Assembly: GCF_900114995.1 (NCBI RefSeq)
Contig: NZ_FOUX01000003.1
Span: 310,001 to 374,000 of the forward strand
Direction: 5' to 3'
DNA length: 64,000 nt
Source of the DNA: Chitinophaga sp. YR627
GTDB taxonomy: Bacteria > Bacteroidota > Bacteroidia > Chitinophagales > Chitinophagaceae
Shown here piece after piece: positions 42,128 through 50,527 of the stretch. Every line of letters begins with the position of its first letter. Position 1 is the first letter of the stretch. The translations under genes and the position numbers were made by a program. The notes under the pieces are model-generated. The model was not told where the DNA came from. It saw only the letters and a list, made by a program, of their open reading frames with translations, and searched no databases.

Positions 42128-42565
42128 ATGAACTGGGGTCATAAAATCATCATCGTATTCATACTCTTTGCAGCAGGCATCCTTACCCTGGTCACCAAAA
42201 GTATGCACACACGCATCGATATGGTCACTCCCGACTACTATGCCGAGGAACTGAAGTACCAGCAGGTGATCGATGGCAGGAGGGAGGCACAGGCTCTTTC
42301 CACGCCTGTCAGCATCAACCAGTCAGTACAATCCATAGGGGTGCTCTTCCCGGCAGAAATGCACGGGGTAGCCCTGAAAGGCACTGTATTATTCTACCGC
42401 GCATCCGATTCCCGTCAGGATGTTTCCGTTCCACTCAAAACGGACGAAAACGGACTGATGCTGGTCAGCAAACGGAGTTTTCAGAAAGGAAACTACCGGG
42501 TGCAGTTACAATGGGAAGCTGGTGGTAAAAACTACTTCCAGGAGAACTTAGTCACTATCAACTAA
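42128..42565 (+). CDS. ccoH: FixH/CcoH-family assembly protein
   Basis: 145 residues. One N-terminal membrane helix (MNWGHKIIIVFILFAAGILTL) followed by DMVTPDYYAEELKYQQVIDGRREAQ, the FixH signature, and a beta-rich periplasmic domain. FixH/CcoH associates with CcoN during assembly. 24 bp after ccoG and 6 bp before the next gene. Confidence 0.9.
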   Translation: MNWGHKIIIVFILFAAGILTLVTKSMHTRIDMVTPDYYAEELKYQQVIDGRREAQALSTPVSINQSVQSIGVLFPAEMHGVALKGTVLFYRASDSRQDVSVPLKTDENGLMLVSKRSFQKGNYRVQLQWEAGGKNYFQENLVTIN

Positions 42566-42571
42566 CACCGC

Positions 42572-43288
42572 ATGTTCCTGACCTTGTTATACGCCTTATC
42601 GATGGGTTTCATCGGCAGCTTCCACTGCATTGGTATGTGTGGACCCATTGCGCTCACTTTACCGGTACAGCACCTGGATGGTGTACGTAAACAAACAGGC
42701 ATTCTCCTCTACAATGCCGGCAGGATCACGGCATATGCTATTCCCGGCACGATCGCCGGATGGCTTGGACGACAATTCTTCCTGGGAGGATTGCAGCAGT
42801 GGCTGTCAGTGGCACTGGGTTGTGGTATGCTGCTGTTCATCTTATGCCGCTACGTCCTGAATAAGGTGCATATCCGGATGAACACCCGCTTTTATGATCG
42901 CCATATCAAAAGAATGCTGGGCGATCTCCTGCGGCGCAGACAATTACGCACGCTGTATGGCATCGGTTTCCTGAACGGACTCTTACCCTGCGGACTTGTC
43001 TGGTTTGCGGTTACCGGCGCTATTGCTACCGGTAGCTACCTACAGGGAGCACTGTTCATGATGGCATTCGGGCTGGGGACCTTACCAGCAATGATCGCTA
43101 TTACCTGGAGCAACGATCTTATCAGTATCAACCTGCGTAACCGTTTACGTCGCTGTATACCCTACGCGATGACCGTCATGGCGTTGCTCCTGATCATGCG
43201 TGGGCTCAATCTTAACATTCCTTACGTCAGTCCGGCATTACCTGCTCCCAACGAAAGGGTAATGCAACACTGTTATAAACCTTCCTGA
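42572..43288 (+). CDS. SafE/DsbD-like membrane protein of the cco cluster
   Basis: 238 residues, about six membrane helices. GFIGSFHCIGMCGPIALTLP (CxxxC) and GFLNGLLPCGLVWFAVTGAIATGS are the paired motifs of the DsbD_2 / sulfite-exporter TauE-SafE group. Cco-linked members have been tied to copper handling for cbb3 oxidase (CcoA is unrelated). Here the cysteines suggest metal or redox function; transport cargo is inferred. It overlaps in context with ccoH and hemN (1-bp gap). Confidence 0.85.
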   Translation: MFLTLLYALSMGFIGSFHCIGMCGPIALTLPVQHLDGVRKQTGILLYNAGRITAYAIPGTIAGWLGRQFFLGGLQQWLSVALGCGMLLFILCRYVLNKVHIRMNTRFYDRHIKRMLGDLLRRRQLRTLYGIGFLNGLLPCGLVWFAVTGAIATGSYLQGALFMMAFGLGTLPAMIAITWSNDLISINLRNRLRRCIPYAMTVMALLLIMRGLNLNIPYVSPALPAPNERVMQHCYKPS

Positions 43289-43289
43289 C

Positions 43290-44648
43290 ATGCAACTCAT
43301 CAGAAAATATAATACTGCTGCTCCCCGCTATACCAGTTATCCCACTGTACCCTACTGGGATGAATCCTCTTTCGGTACCGACAGCTGGAAGCAGACTTTG
43401 CTGCAATCTTTCCGCGCCACCAATGACACCGAAGGGATCAGCATTTACATCCACCTGCCTTATTGTGAACAGTTGTGTACATACTGTGGCTGCAATAAGC
43501 ATATTACGGTCAATCACGGGGTAGAAGCGCCTTATATTGCGTCATTGCTGCAGGAATGGTCATTGTATGTGGAACTGTTCAGGCAACGGCCACGTATCAG
43601 GGAAATACATCTCGGTGGAGGTACGCCGACTTTCTTCAGTCCTGAAAATCTCCACCGGCTTTTATCAGGTCTTTACATGCAGGCCGACCTGCTGCCTGAT
43701 GCTACTCTCAGTTTTGAAGGACATCCAAATAACACCACGAGGGAGCACATGCTGACGCTCTATCATCTCGGCTTCCGTCGTATGAGCCTTGGCATCCAGG
43801 ATTTCGATCCGCAGGTACAGGATATCATCAATCGTATACAACCTTATGAAACGGTGGAAGAGGTGACGGCGATCGCCAGAGAGATCGGTTATACCTCTAT
43901 CAACTATGACCTGGTGTATGGATTACCACTACAGACTATCACAAGCGTAAAAGATACCATCAGCAAAGTCATGCAGCTGCGGCCGGATAGAATTTCCTTC
44001 TACAGTTATGCGCATGTACCCTGGGTGAAAGGTGTCGGACAAAGGCGATATGCTGAAGAAGATCTCCCTAAGGACGAAGAGAAAAGAGCACTCTATGAAC
44101 TGGGTAAAACAATGTTTGCCGAAAGCGGTTATACAGAGATTGGTATGGACCACTTTGCCCTCCCGCACGACAGCTTATACCATGCCTGCAAGCAGGGTTC
44201 ACTGCACAGGAATTTCATGGGTTATACCGATCACCATACCTCACTGATGATAGGGTTAGGCGCGTCTTCAATAGGAGATAGCTGGTATGCATATGCACAG
44301 AATGAAAAGAAGATCGCTACCTGGCAACAACTGGTCAACAGTGGTCAGTTCCCTGTTGTGAGAGGACACATTCTTGATACGGAAGATCTGCTCCTCCGTC
44401 GTCATATCCACGCACTCATGTGTGGTTTAGGTACCCGCTGGACTCCTGACAACAACACTGGCAACGTAATGGAAGAAAGCCTGCAAAGGCTTACTGAGCT
44501 TGAGAAAGACGGTTTGGTGGATATACAGTCCGGTAGCGTTACCGTCACAGAAAAAGGTAGACCTTTCATTCGTAATATCTGTATGGCTTTTGATGCCCGC
44601 TTATGGAGAAAGTTACCGCAATCCCAACTCTTCAGCAATGCAATCTGA
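43290..44648 (+). CDS. hemN: Oxygen-independent coproporphyrinogen III oxidase
   Basis: 452 residues. Radical-SAM cluster site HLPYCEQLCTYCGCNK (Cys59, 63, 66; Cys68 as in HemN), EIHLGGGTPTFF, FEGHPNNTT, MSLGIQDFDPQVQ and the HemN C-terminal domain. It turns coproporphyrinogen III into protoporphyrinogen IX without oxygen, giving heme at low oxygen when the oxidase is needed. Last gene in the unit; a terminator follows. Confidence 0.95.
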   Translation: MQLIRKYNTAAPRYTSYPTVPYWDESSFGTDSWKQTLLQSFRATNDTEGISIYIHLPYCEQLCTYCGCNKHITVNHGVEAPYIASLLQEWSLYVELFRQRPRIREIHLGGGTPTFFSPENLHRLLSGLYMQADLLPDATLSFEGHPNNTTREHMLTLYHLGFRRMSLGIQDFDPQVQDIINRIQPYETVEEVTAIAREIGYTSINYDLVYGLPLQTITSVKDTISKVMQLRPDRISFYSYAHVPWVKGVGQRRYAEEDLPKDEEKRALYELGKTMFAESGYTEIGMDHFALPHDSLYHACKQGSLHRNFMGYTDHHTSLMIGLGASSIGDSWYAYAQNEKKIATWQQLVNSGQFPVVRGHILDTEDLLLRRHIHALMCGLGTRWTPDNNTGNVMEESLQRLTELEKDGLVDIQSGSVTVTEKGRPFIRNICMAFDARLWRKLPQSQLFSNAI

Positions 44649-44696
44649 TATAAACTTTCACTTATTTACTTCATTCTTATCACTTTATAAGCAACA

Positions 44697-44728
44697 GTAT
44701 CCCGTTATCCAAATGCGGGATACTTTTT
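44697..44728 (+). terminator. Terminator after hemN
   Basis: 8-bp perfect stem GTATCCCG/CGGGATAC, 11-nt loop, T5. Confidence 0.8.
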
Positions 44729-44897
44729 CCAAAAAATGGAATTTCTAAACAGCAGATATCAGGCACGATAAAAACAGCTTAGGGCTGCTAATTGAAGCAA
44801 TGAAAATTCAGAAAGTATGATCGGCGGAAATGCTTGTGGGGCGCGGATTCTGGCGGGCATTAAAAAAGTCTGACCGTGTTTACAATCAGACTTTCTT
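44729..44897 (+). other. Gene-free stretch with a second terminator; possible small RNA
   Basis: No convincing gene lies between the hemN terminator and a second one (AAAGTCTGA/TCAGACTTT, 44865-44894, then TTCTT). A terminator with nothing to terminate hints at an independent short transcript of about 130-160 nt. It contains only an 18-codon ORF (44818-44874) with no support. No promoter of the TAnnTTTG type was found, so this remains weak. Confidence 0.3.
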
Positions 44898-44991
44898 GTT
44901 ATGTGAATGGGTTAGTAAGTACAGGGAACAAAAATTCCCTACACAATATTAAAAAGAATTTCATCACAAAAGAAAAAAATTGCAAACTTTT

Positions 44992-45022
44992 TTATTCACA
45001 CCACTAAAAAAAGTGTGGATAA
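44992..45022. promoter_or_regulatory. Inverted pair of DnaA-box-like sequences
   Basis: TTATTCACA (44992-45000, one mismatch) and TGTGGATAA (45014-45022, perfect DnaA box) form a 10-bp inverted repeat with one mismatch, in an AT-rich tract. The rest of the 485-bp gap shows a small hairpin GGGAA/TTCCC (44924-44939) and an 8-bp inverted repeat AAGCGTTA...TAACGCTT (45037-45080). Confidence 0.4.
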
Positions 45023-45104
45023 CAACAGTTACAAAGAAGCGTTAAAACTTGATCTCTCATCTTCATGAAACGTAACGCTTGAATAATAATATCGGATTCT
45101 CTAC

Positions 45105-45112
45105 TACCTTTG
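45105..45112 (+). promoter_or_regulatory. -7 element (TACCTTTG) of the LpxD-like gene
   Basis: TAnnTTTG 21 nt before the ATG. The right arm of the AAGCGTTA...TAACGCTT inverted repeat ends 24 bp upstream, near the -33 position, so it might be an operator. Confidence 0.45.
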
Positions 45113-45133
45113 CCTTACTAAACAACAGAAAAC

Positions 45134-46078
45134 ATGAAGTTTAACGAACCGATCGCGGTAACGGAAATAGCAGCATTCATAGGCGCTACGCTGGAAGGCG
45201 ACGAGAAACTGATGGCCACCGGCATCAACGAGATACATAAGGTTGAACCAGGTGACATCTCTTTCGTGGATTTCGAAAAGTACTATGATGCCTGTCTGCG
45301 TTCTGCGGCGACGATTATCATCATCAATAAAAAAGTTGCCTGCCCTCCGGGTAAAGTGTTACTGATAACAGACGATCCATTCAGCGCTTATGTAAAACTG
45401 GTTAAACGCTTCCGCCCATTCCAACCTGCCACCAGTCCCATCAGCGATACCGCTGTAATAGGCGAGGGCACTATCATACAGCCGAATGTATTCATCGGTA
45501 ATAACGTAACCATTGGCACCAACTGCATCATTCATCCGAACGTAACTATTTACGACAACTCCATCATCGGTAACAATGTGATCATACATGCCGGTAGCGT
45601 GATAGGAGCGGATGCTTTCTACTTCAAGAAAAGAGCGAACAGGGAAGTGATGTACGACAAACTGGAAAGCTGTGGAAGGGTGATCATCGAAGATGATGTG
45701 GAAATCGGCGCAAGCTGTACGATAGACAAAGGGGTGAGTGGCGATACCATCATCGGTCGTGGCACAAAATTCGATAACATGATCCATATAGGTCACGGTA
45801 CGGTGATCGGCCGTAACTGTCTCTTCGCTGGTCAGGTAGGTGTAGGTGGTAAAGCGCACATCGAAGACAACGTAATACTCTGGGGTCAGGTCGGTGTATC
45901 CAAAGACCTTACCATCGGTAAAGGCGCCATCGTGCTCGCACAAAGTGGTGTTCCTGCTTCTCTCGAAGGAGGTAAGACTTATTTTGGCTCGCCGGTAGAA
46001 GATGCCCGTACCAAAATGAAAGAGCTCTCCTGGATCAAACGTATCCCTGAGATCTGGCAAAAGCTGAATGGCAATTGA
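45134..46078 (+). CDS. LpxD-like UDP-3-O-acylglucosamine N-acyltransferase
   Basis: 314 residues. N-terminal LpxD domain (INEIHKVEPGDISFVDFEKYYD), then a left-handed beta-helix of hexapeptide repeats (AVIGEGTIIQPNVFIGNNVTIG...). The stretch NMIHIGHGTVIGRNCLFAGQVGVGG aligns with the catalytic-His region of LpxD. LpxD adds the N-linked acyl chain in lipid A synthesis. The fold starts somewhat shorter than E. coli LpxD, and Bacteroidota often carry two lpxD-type genes; this single-gene locus outside the lpx cluster may be the second copy. Confidence 0.85.
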   Translation: MKFNEPIAVTEIAAFIGATLEGDEKLMATGINEIHKVEPGDISFVDFEKYYDACLRSAATIIIINKKVACPPGKVLLITDDPFSAYVKLVKRFRPFQPATSPISDTAVIGEGTIIQPNVFIGNNVTIGTNCIIHPNVTIYDNSIIGNNVIIHAGSVIGADAFYFKKRANREVMYDKLESCGRVIIEDDVEIGASCTIDKGVSGDTIIGRGTKFDNMIHIGHGTVIGRNCLFAGQVGVGGKAHIEDNVILWGQVGVSKDLTIGKGAIVLAQSGVPASLEGGKTYFGSPVEDARTKMKELSWIKRIPEIWQKLNGN

Positions 46079-46093
46079 TATTCTCTATAAAAG

Positions 46094-46129
46094 AGGCTTC
46101 ATGCAGACAGAATGCATGAAGCCTTTTTG
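46094..46129 (+). terminator. Terminator after the LpxD-like gene
   Basis: 12-bp perfect stem AGGCTTCATGCA/TGCATGAAGCCT, 7-nt loop, T5. Confidence 0.85.
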
Positions 46130-46147
46130 TTTGTTTAATCACGACAT

Positions 46148-46822
46148 ATGTTCCGTTATCTCCTTACAGTAGTACTCGTTATTGCCTCTGTTACAGCTGG
46201 CTTTTCCCAGAAAGGATTGTATGATGCTTCACAGGAATGGCCGGTAAAGATCGACGATGGCTGGTTCACTGCCCGTACCCTTACCTTCGGCACTTATAGC
46301 ACCTCCTCCCGCAAAAATGGTATCGACCGGGATATTGACCTCTCTTTCATCAAATCGCCCCAGCATGCATTTAATATCCGGGTTAAAGGCCAGGAGCAGG
46401 ACATACTTATACAAGTGGCACAAGCGGCCCATATTGCCTTTTCCGGACTCTCTCTGCCCTCATTTCTGGACAAAATGCCCGCGACTGCACTCTTCTCCTA
46501 CATAGGCATCAATGCGGCTAAAAACGAGCCGTTAAAGCAATGGCAGCTTATCCTGAAGGATATGAATTACCTGGAGCTGAACGACAATAAACCGGCAGGC
46601 GTACTGCGTTCTCCAGAGACGGAGCTGCGTGTTACAGCAAACAACCGTTTTGGCGCCCGTAATTCCTATGAAAATATCTGTTATGAATTCCACCTCCGTA
46701 AACAGGTAGTGGCAGCTGTAGTGACGGGAGAACATCCCCGTGTATGGATGAGCGCGGATATGGAGGGAAATGCGCTTCAACCTATTCTGGCAGCGGCCAT
46801 TGGCGCGCTGCTTGTCAGATAA
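46148..46822 (+). CDS. Secreted protein of unknown function
   Basis: 224 residues. Signal peptide (MFRYLLTVVLVIASVTAGFSQ). The rest is predicted mixed alpha/beta with repeated hydrophobic strands and no recognised motif; residues near 60-75 (DIDLSFIKSPQHAFNIRV) and the C-terminal hydrophobic end (ILAAAIGALLVR) stand out. The tail could sit in or on a membrane. It ends 9 bp from a convergent epimerase gene. Real gene by length, codon use and signal peptide; function not known. Confidence 0.7.
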   Translation: MFRYLLTVVLVIASVTAGFSQKGLYDASQEWPVKIDDGWFTARTLTFGTYSTSSRKNGIDRDIDLSFIKSPQHAFNIRVKGQEQDILIQVAQAAHIAFSGLSLPSFLDKMPATALFSYIGINAAKNEPLKQWQLILKDMNYLELNDNKPAGVLRSPETELRVTANNRFGARNSYENICYEFHLRKQVVAAVVTGEHPRVWMSADMEGNALQPILAAAIGALLVR

Positions 46823-46831
46823 TCTTGTTTA

Positions 46832-47809
46832 TTATTGTTTTTGGTCCTGTAAAAAGGCTTTGCACATGTCAGCAATCGTCTTTTCAAGGGGTATATACGT
46901 AAAATCAGGCAATGCCTGCTGCATTTTATCACTATTATAAAAAACCTGCATTTGTGCGGTACGGGCGGTTTCCTTTGTGAGAATGCTCTTCTTACCGGTG
47001 ATCTTGCTCTTCAACGCTTCCATTCTCCAAACAATTTCAGCCATCCATGGTTTTACCGGTATGTGTGGCGCTTTCTTACCCAGTTGCTCCGCCATCTGCC
47101 GGAACAGATCATAGTATTTCCAGTTATCGGTAGAAACTACAAAACGTTCGCCGTCGATATCACTTTCCATCAAACGGTACATCACCTCTGCTACATCCCT
47201 TACATCGGTAAATCCATTAATGCCCTCGGTATAGTAAGGAAATTCTTTCCAGGCGTTTTTGATCAGCGCTCCCGAGCCATCACTCCAATAACCTGACCCC
47301 AGGATGATACTCGGGTTTACAATCGCGACCTCAAGTCCTTCGGCACGGCCTCTCCATACTTCCATCTCTGAGAAATATTTACTGACAGCATACCTGGAAT
47401 TGTTCTTACTTTCCTGCCACTCACATGATTCATCCAGTTTACCCGCTTTGGCTCTTCCCAGAGCAGCAACGGAACTGACATGCACCAGCTTTCTGACACG
47501 GGCGTCAATGGCCATGTTAACAACATTCGCAGTACCCTCCACATTCACTTTCATCATCGTGGCATGCTCTCCGGGACTAAAAGACACAACAGCAGCACAG
47601 TGATAGACCCTGTCTATCCCCACCATTGCCTCTTCCAGTGAGATAACGTCCAGTACATCTCCCTGAAACCATTCTATCTTATGCTGAATATCTTTTACCT
47701 GCTGAGGAATTTCCCTGCGGTACAATGCACGTACCGGCTGCCCGACATTCACCAGTTTCCGTAATAAATGACTGCCTAAAAAACCTGTTCCTCCCGTTAC
47801 TAAAATCAT
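46832..47809 (-). CDS. NAD-dependent epimerase/dehydratase family protein (extended SDR)
   Basis: 325 residues from the ATG at 47809 (MILVTGGTGFLGSHLL); the open frame upstream crosses the end of the neighbouring gene. Extended SDR: TGGTGFLG cofactor loop, Asp-rich GDVLD, HVSSVAALG (catalytic Ser), SRYAVSKYFSE (YxxxK). The style resembles dihydroflavonol-reductase-like and 3-beta-HSD-like members. Substrate not known. It begins 19 bp after the 3-hydroxyacyl-CoA dehydrogenase gene, so the two are probably co-transcribed. Confidence 0.88.
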   Translation of the reverse strand: MILVTGGTGFLGSHLLRKLVNVGQPVRALYRREIPQQVKDIQHKIEWFQGDVLDVISLEEAMVGIDRVYHCAAVVSFSPGEHATMMKVNVEGTANVVNMAIDARVRKLVHVSSVAALGRAKAGKLDESCEWQESKNNSRYAVSKYFSEMEVWRGRAEGLEVAIVNPSIILGSGYWSDGSGALIKNAWKEFPYYTEGINGFTDVRDVAEVMYRLMESDIDGERFVVSTDNWKYYDLFRQMAEQLGKKAPHIPVKPWMAEIVWRMEALKSKITGKKSILTKETARTAQMQVFYNSDKMQQALPDFTYIPLEKTIADMCKAFLQDQKQ

Positions 47810-47828
47810 GAAGTAAGTCCCGTTTGCA

Positions 47829-48689
47829 TCAAAGATAATTATAAAATCCCTTCCCGGTTTTCTTTCCGAGGGCACCTTCTTCTACTTTCTTTATCTGTAA
47901 CGGACTGGGTGTAAAGCGGGGCGCCTGGTCAAAAGCGGCATAAATCGAACGGGTAACCGCCAGATTCACATCATTACCGATCAGGTCCATGAGGGCGAAA
48001 GGCCCCATACGGAAGCCTGCGCTCTCCAACAGACGGTCAATCTTTTTATAGTCAGCGACTCCTTCTGTGGCTATCTGCATCGCCTCCAGATAGTAGTGCC
48101 GCGCTACTCTGTTCACAATAAAACCCGGCGTATCTTTCACCATTACGGGTGTTTTTCCCATTTTACCTGCCAGGGTATATAACAGCTCCGCTACTGCAGG
48201 CGCAGTTTCATCGCCGCTTACAATTTCCACCAGCTTCATCAAAGGCGCCGGATTAAAAAAATGCATCCCGGCCACCCGCTCCGGATGCGCCATGTCTTTT
48301 GCAATAAGTGAGATGGAAAGGGAAGAGGTATTGCTGGCAAAAATAGTATCCCGTCCGTTGACTTCTGCCAGCTGTTTAAACAGGTCCTTTTTAATATCCG
48401 GCCGTTCTACAATAGCCTCAATAACGACATCTGCCTGGCATCGTCTGACATCTCTGGTAATGATAAGCCGTTGCAGGATAGCTTCTTTTTCTTCCGGGGT
48501 CATACGGCCTTTGCTGATCAGATTATCCAGGCTCTTTGTGATATTCCGCTCTCCATTCTCCAGCGCAGCCGTCTCCAGGTCATAAAGAACAGCATTATAT
48601 CCGCTCATCGCTGCTACCTGAGCGATACCTGCCCCCATTGTACCGGCGCCGCATACAACGATAGTTTTTATCTGATCGATCGTTATCAT
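47829..48689 (-). CDS. 3-hydroxybutyryl-CoA / 3-hydroxyacyl-CoA dehydrogenase
   Basis: 286 residues from the ATG at 48689 (MITIDQIKTIVVCGAGTMGAGIAQVAA). The upstream 32 codons run through the pheS terminator and are not coding. NAD site GAGTMGAGIAQ; FASNTSSLSI and MHFFNPAPLMKLVEIV (catalytic His); the C-terminal helical domain ends KKVEEGALGKKTGKGFYNY, the family signature. It interconverts 3-hydroxyacyl-CoA and 3-oxoacyl-CoA in fatty-acid or butanoate metabolism. Co-transcribed with the epimerase gene downstream. Confidence 0.92.
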   Translation of the reverse strand: MITIDQIKTIVVCGAGTMGAGIAQVAAMSGYNAVLYDLETAALENGERNITKSLDNLISKGRMTPEEKEAILQRLIITRDVRRCQADVVIEAIVERPDIKKDLFKQLAEVNGRDTIFASNTSSLSISLIAKDMAHPERVAGMHFFNPAPLMKLVEIVSGDETAPAVAELLYTLAGKMGKTPVMVKDTPGFIVNRVARHYYLEAMQIATEGVADYKKIDRLLESAGFRMGPFALMDLIGNDVNLAVTRSIYAAFDQAPRFTPSPLQIKKVEEGALGKKTGKGFYNYL

Positions 48690-48710
48690 AGTGGAATTTT
48701 TTCTGGGGTA

Positions 48711-48759
48711 AAAAAACAAAGGAGAAAACGGCGGTACATCGATCGCGCGTTTTCTCCTT
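48711..48759 (-). terminator. Terminator after pheS
   Basis: On the minus strand: stem AAGGAGAAAACG and its complement (12 bp), 17-nt loop, then a T7 tract. It separates pheS from the dehydrogenase gene. Confidence 0.8.
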
Positions 48760-48781
48760 GTAAAAAGAATATAGTCTACGG

Positions 48782-49810
48782 TCAAAGCGCTCCTTCAAAC
48801 TGCTCCAGGAACCTTGTATCGTTCTCTGAGAACAGGCGCAGGTCTTTGATCTGATAATTCAACATGGTGATACGCTCGATACCCATACCGAAAGCAAAGC
48901 CGGTATATTTCTCCGGATCGATACCACAGTTTTCCAGCACTTTCGGATGCACCATACCACATCCCAGGATCTCTACCCAGCCGGTATGTTTACAAACGTT
49001 ACAGCCGGAACCACCACAGATCTGGCAGGAAATATCCATTTCTGCACTTGGTTCTGTGAATGGGAAATAGGAGGGACGGAAACGGATACGGGTAGTATCT
49101 CCAAACAGCTCTTTCACGAAGTGGTAAAGCGTCTGTTTCAGGTCCGCAAATGACACATTCTCATCGATATACAATCCTTCTACCTGATGGAAGAAGCAGT
49201 GCGCTCTCGCAGAGATCGTCTCATTACGGTATACACGACCCGGACAAATGATACGGATAGGCAGCTTGCCTGACTCCATCGCTCTTACCTGTACGGAGGA
49301 GGTATGGGTACGCAGCAGCCAGTCCGGATGTTTGCTGATGTAAAACGTATCCTGCATATCACGGGCAGGATGGTTTTCCGGAAGATTTAACGCCGTGAAG
49401 TTATGCCAGTCGTCCTCTATCTCAGGACCTTCTGCAATCGCAAAACCCAGACGTTCAAATATGCTGATGATCTTATTTCTTACTACGCTGATCGGGTGAC
49501 GGGAACCCAGTCTGTGTGGCTCTTCCGGCAGTGTCAGGTCAATATCGGTACTGGCGGCAGCGCCGTTTTCCTTCAGGTGCTCGAATTGAGTATACCTTTC
49601 CTCTGCCAGCTGCTTAAAGCCGTTCAGGACCTGTCCGAACTCTTTTTTACGGTCGTTAGGTACCTGCTTCATTTCGCCAAACATGGCCTTAACAATTCCT
49701 TTAGTTCCAAGGAATTTGATGCGGTATTGTTCAAGGTCCGCAGCTGTGGCTGGTTCAAAAGCCAGAATCTCCTGTTTGTAGGCAGCTATTTGCTGTTCTA
49801 TCTGCTCCAT
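48782..49810 (-). CDS. pheS: Phenylalanyl-tRNA synthetase alpha subunit
   Basis: 342 residues from the ATG at 49810. N-terminal coiled-coil, then class II synthetase motifs: motif 1 in HPISVVRNKIISIFERLGF, motif 2 in RIICPGRVYRNETISARAHCFFHQVEGLYID (in parts), motif 3 in FAFGMGIERITML. CQICGGSGCNVCKHTGW is the short Cys-rich loop seen in many bacterial PheS. It charges tRNA-Phe as part of the PheST tetramer; pheT is not adjacent. The promoter TATCTTTG ends 6 nt before the ATG, so the message may be leaderless. Confidence 0.96.
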   Translation of the reverse strand: MEQIEQQIAAYKQEILAFEPATAADLEQYRIKFLGTKGIVKAMFGEMKQVPNDRKKEFGQVLNGFKQLAEERYTQFEHLKENGAAASTDIDLTLPEEPHRLGSRHPISVVRNKIISIFERLGFAIAEGPEIEDDWHNFTALNLPENHPARDMQDTFYISKHPDWLLRTHTSSVQVRAMESGKLPIRIICPGRVYRNETISARAHCFFHQVEGLYIDENVSFADLKQTLYHFVKELFGDTTRIRFRPSYFPFTEPSAEMDISCQICGGSGCNVCKHTGWVEILGCGMVHPKVLENCGIDPEKYTGFAFGMGIERITMLNYQIKDLRLFSENDTRFLEQFEGAL

Positions 49811-49816
49811 AGGTCG

Positions 49817-49824
49817 CAAAGATA
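49817..49824 (-). promoter_or_regulatory. -7 element (TATCTTTG) 6 nt from the pheS ATG
   Basis: TAnnTTTG on the minus strand, with a TTG 22 nt upstream. It lies just before the regulator's stop codon, so pheS has its own promoter within a few bases of its start. Confidence 0.5.
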
Positions 49825-49826
49825 AT

Positions 49827-50516
49827 TTAAAAGATCAGTTTATAACCAACCCCCCTTATATTCACGATCTGGACCCTCGGGTCGTCTTTCAGGTACCTTC
49901 TCAGTTTGGTGATGAACACATCCATGCTCCGTGCATTAAAGAAGCTGTCATCTCCCCAGAGATCCATTAAAACCGTCTTCCTTTCCATTACCTGATTCAG
50001 GTTTTCCGACAACCGCCGCAGTATCTCTGCTTCCCGGTGGGAGAGAAACTCCGTATGGTTATTACGGGTCAGCGTCTGTTTGGTATAGTTGAAGTGATAC
50101 TGGCCAATAGTGATACTATCATTGCTGGCAGCAGGCGCTGCTCCGGAAGCATTCTTAAACCGCTCCAGCAGCGCTTTAATGCGGACGATCAGCTCATCCA
50201 TGCTGAATGGCTTTTTCAGATAATCGTTTCCTCCCAACTCAAATCCCTTCACCACGTCTGTCGTCTGGGATTTGGCGGTCAGAAAAATGATCGGCGTCGT
50301 CTTATCCAGTTTCCTGATTTCCGTCGTCACCGTAAAGCCATCCATATTAGGCATCATGATATCCAGTACAACCACATCCGGCTGATGTTCCTGATACAAA
50401 CGGAGGCCTTCTTTGCCGTCCGCTGCATATAACATCTCAAAGCCCCTCATTTCCAGGCTGTCTTTCACGATCTGTCCCAATTGCCATTCATCCTCTATCA
50501 GTAATACTTTCGACAT
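49827..50516 (-). CDS. OmpR-family response regulator (partner of the 51-kb kinase)
   Basis: 229 residues. Receiver: IEDEW, Asp52 in VVLDIMMPNMDG, FLTAKSQ, LKKPFS. Winged-helix domain ends NARSMDVFITKLRRYLKDDPRVQIVNIRGVGYKL. A short Ala/Pro linker with Ser/Asn (SGAAPAASNDS) joins the domains. 11 bp downstream of its kinase. The pair is transcribed away from the GLPGLI and outer-membrane barrel genes; a regulatory link to these is possible. Confidence 0.93.
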   Translation of the reverse strand: MSKVLLIEDEWQLGQIVKDSLEMRGFEMLYAADGKEGLRLYQEHQPDVVVLDIMMPNMDGFTVTTEIRKLDKTTPIIFLTAKSQTTDVVKGFELGGNDYLKKPFSMDELIVRIKALLERFKNASGAAPAASNDSITIGQYHFNYTKQTLTRNNHTEFLSHREAEILRRLSENLNQVMERKTVLMDLWGDDSFFNARSMDVFITKLRRYLKDDPRVQIVNIRGVGYKLIF

Positions 50517-50527
50517 AGTTGTACGTA

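Noticed and set aside
44818..44874. 18-codon ORF between the two terminators after hemN
   Set aside because: Too short, no promoter or ribosome signal, no recognisable peptide type.
44940..45060. Replication origin
   Set aside because: Only one perfect and one imperfect DnaA box; no dnaA/dnaN nearby and no switch in gene orientation. Kept only as a regulatory observation.
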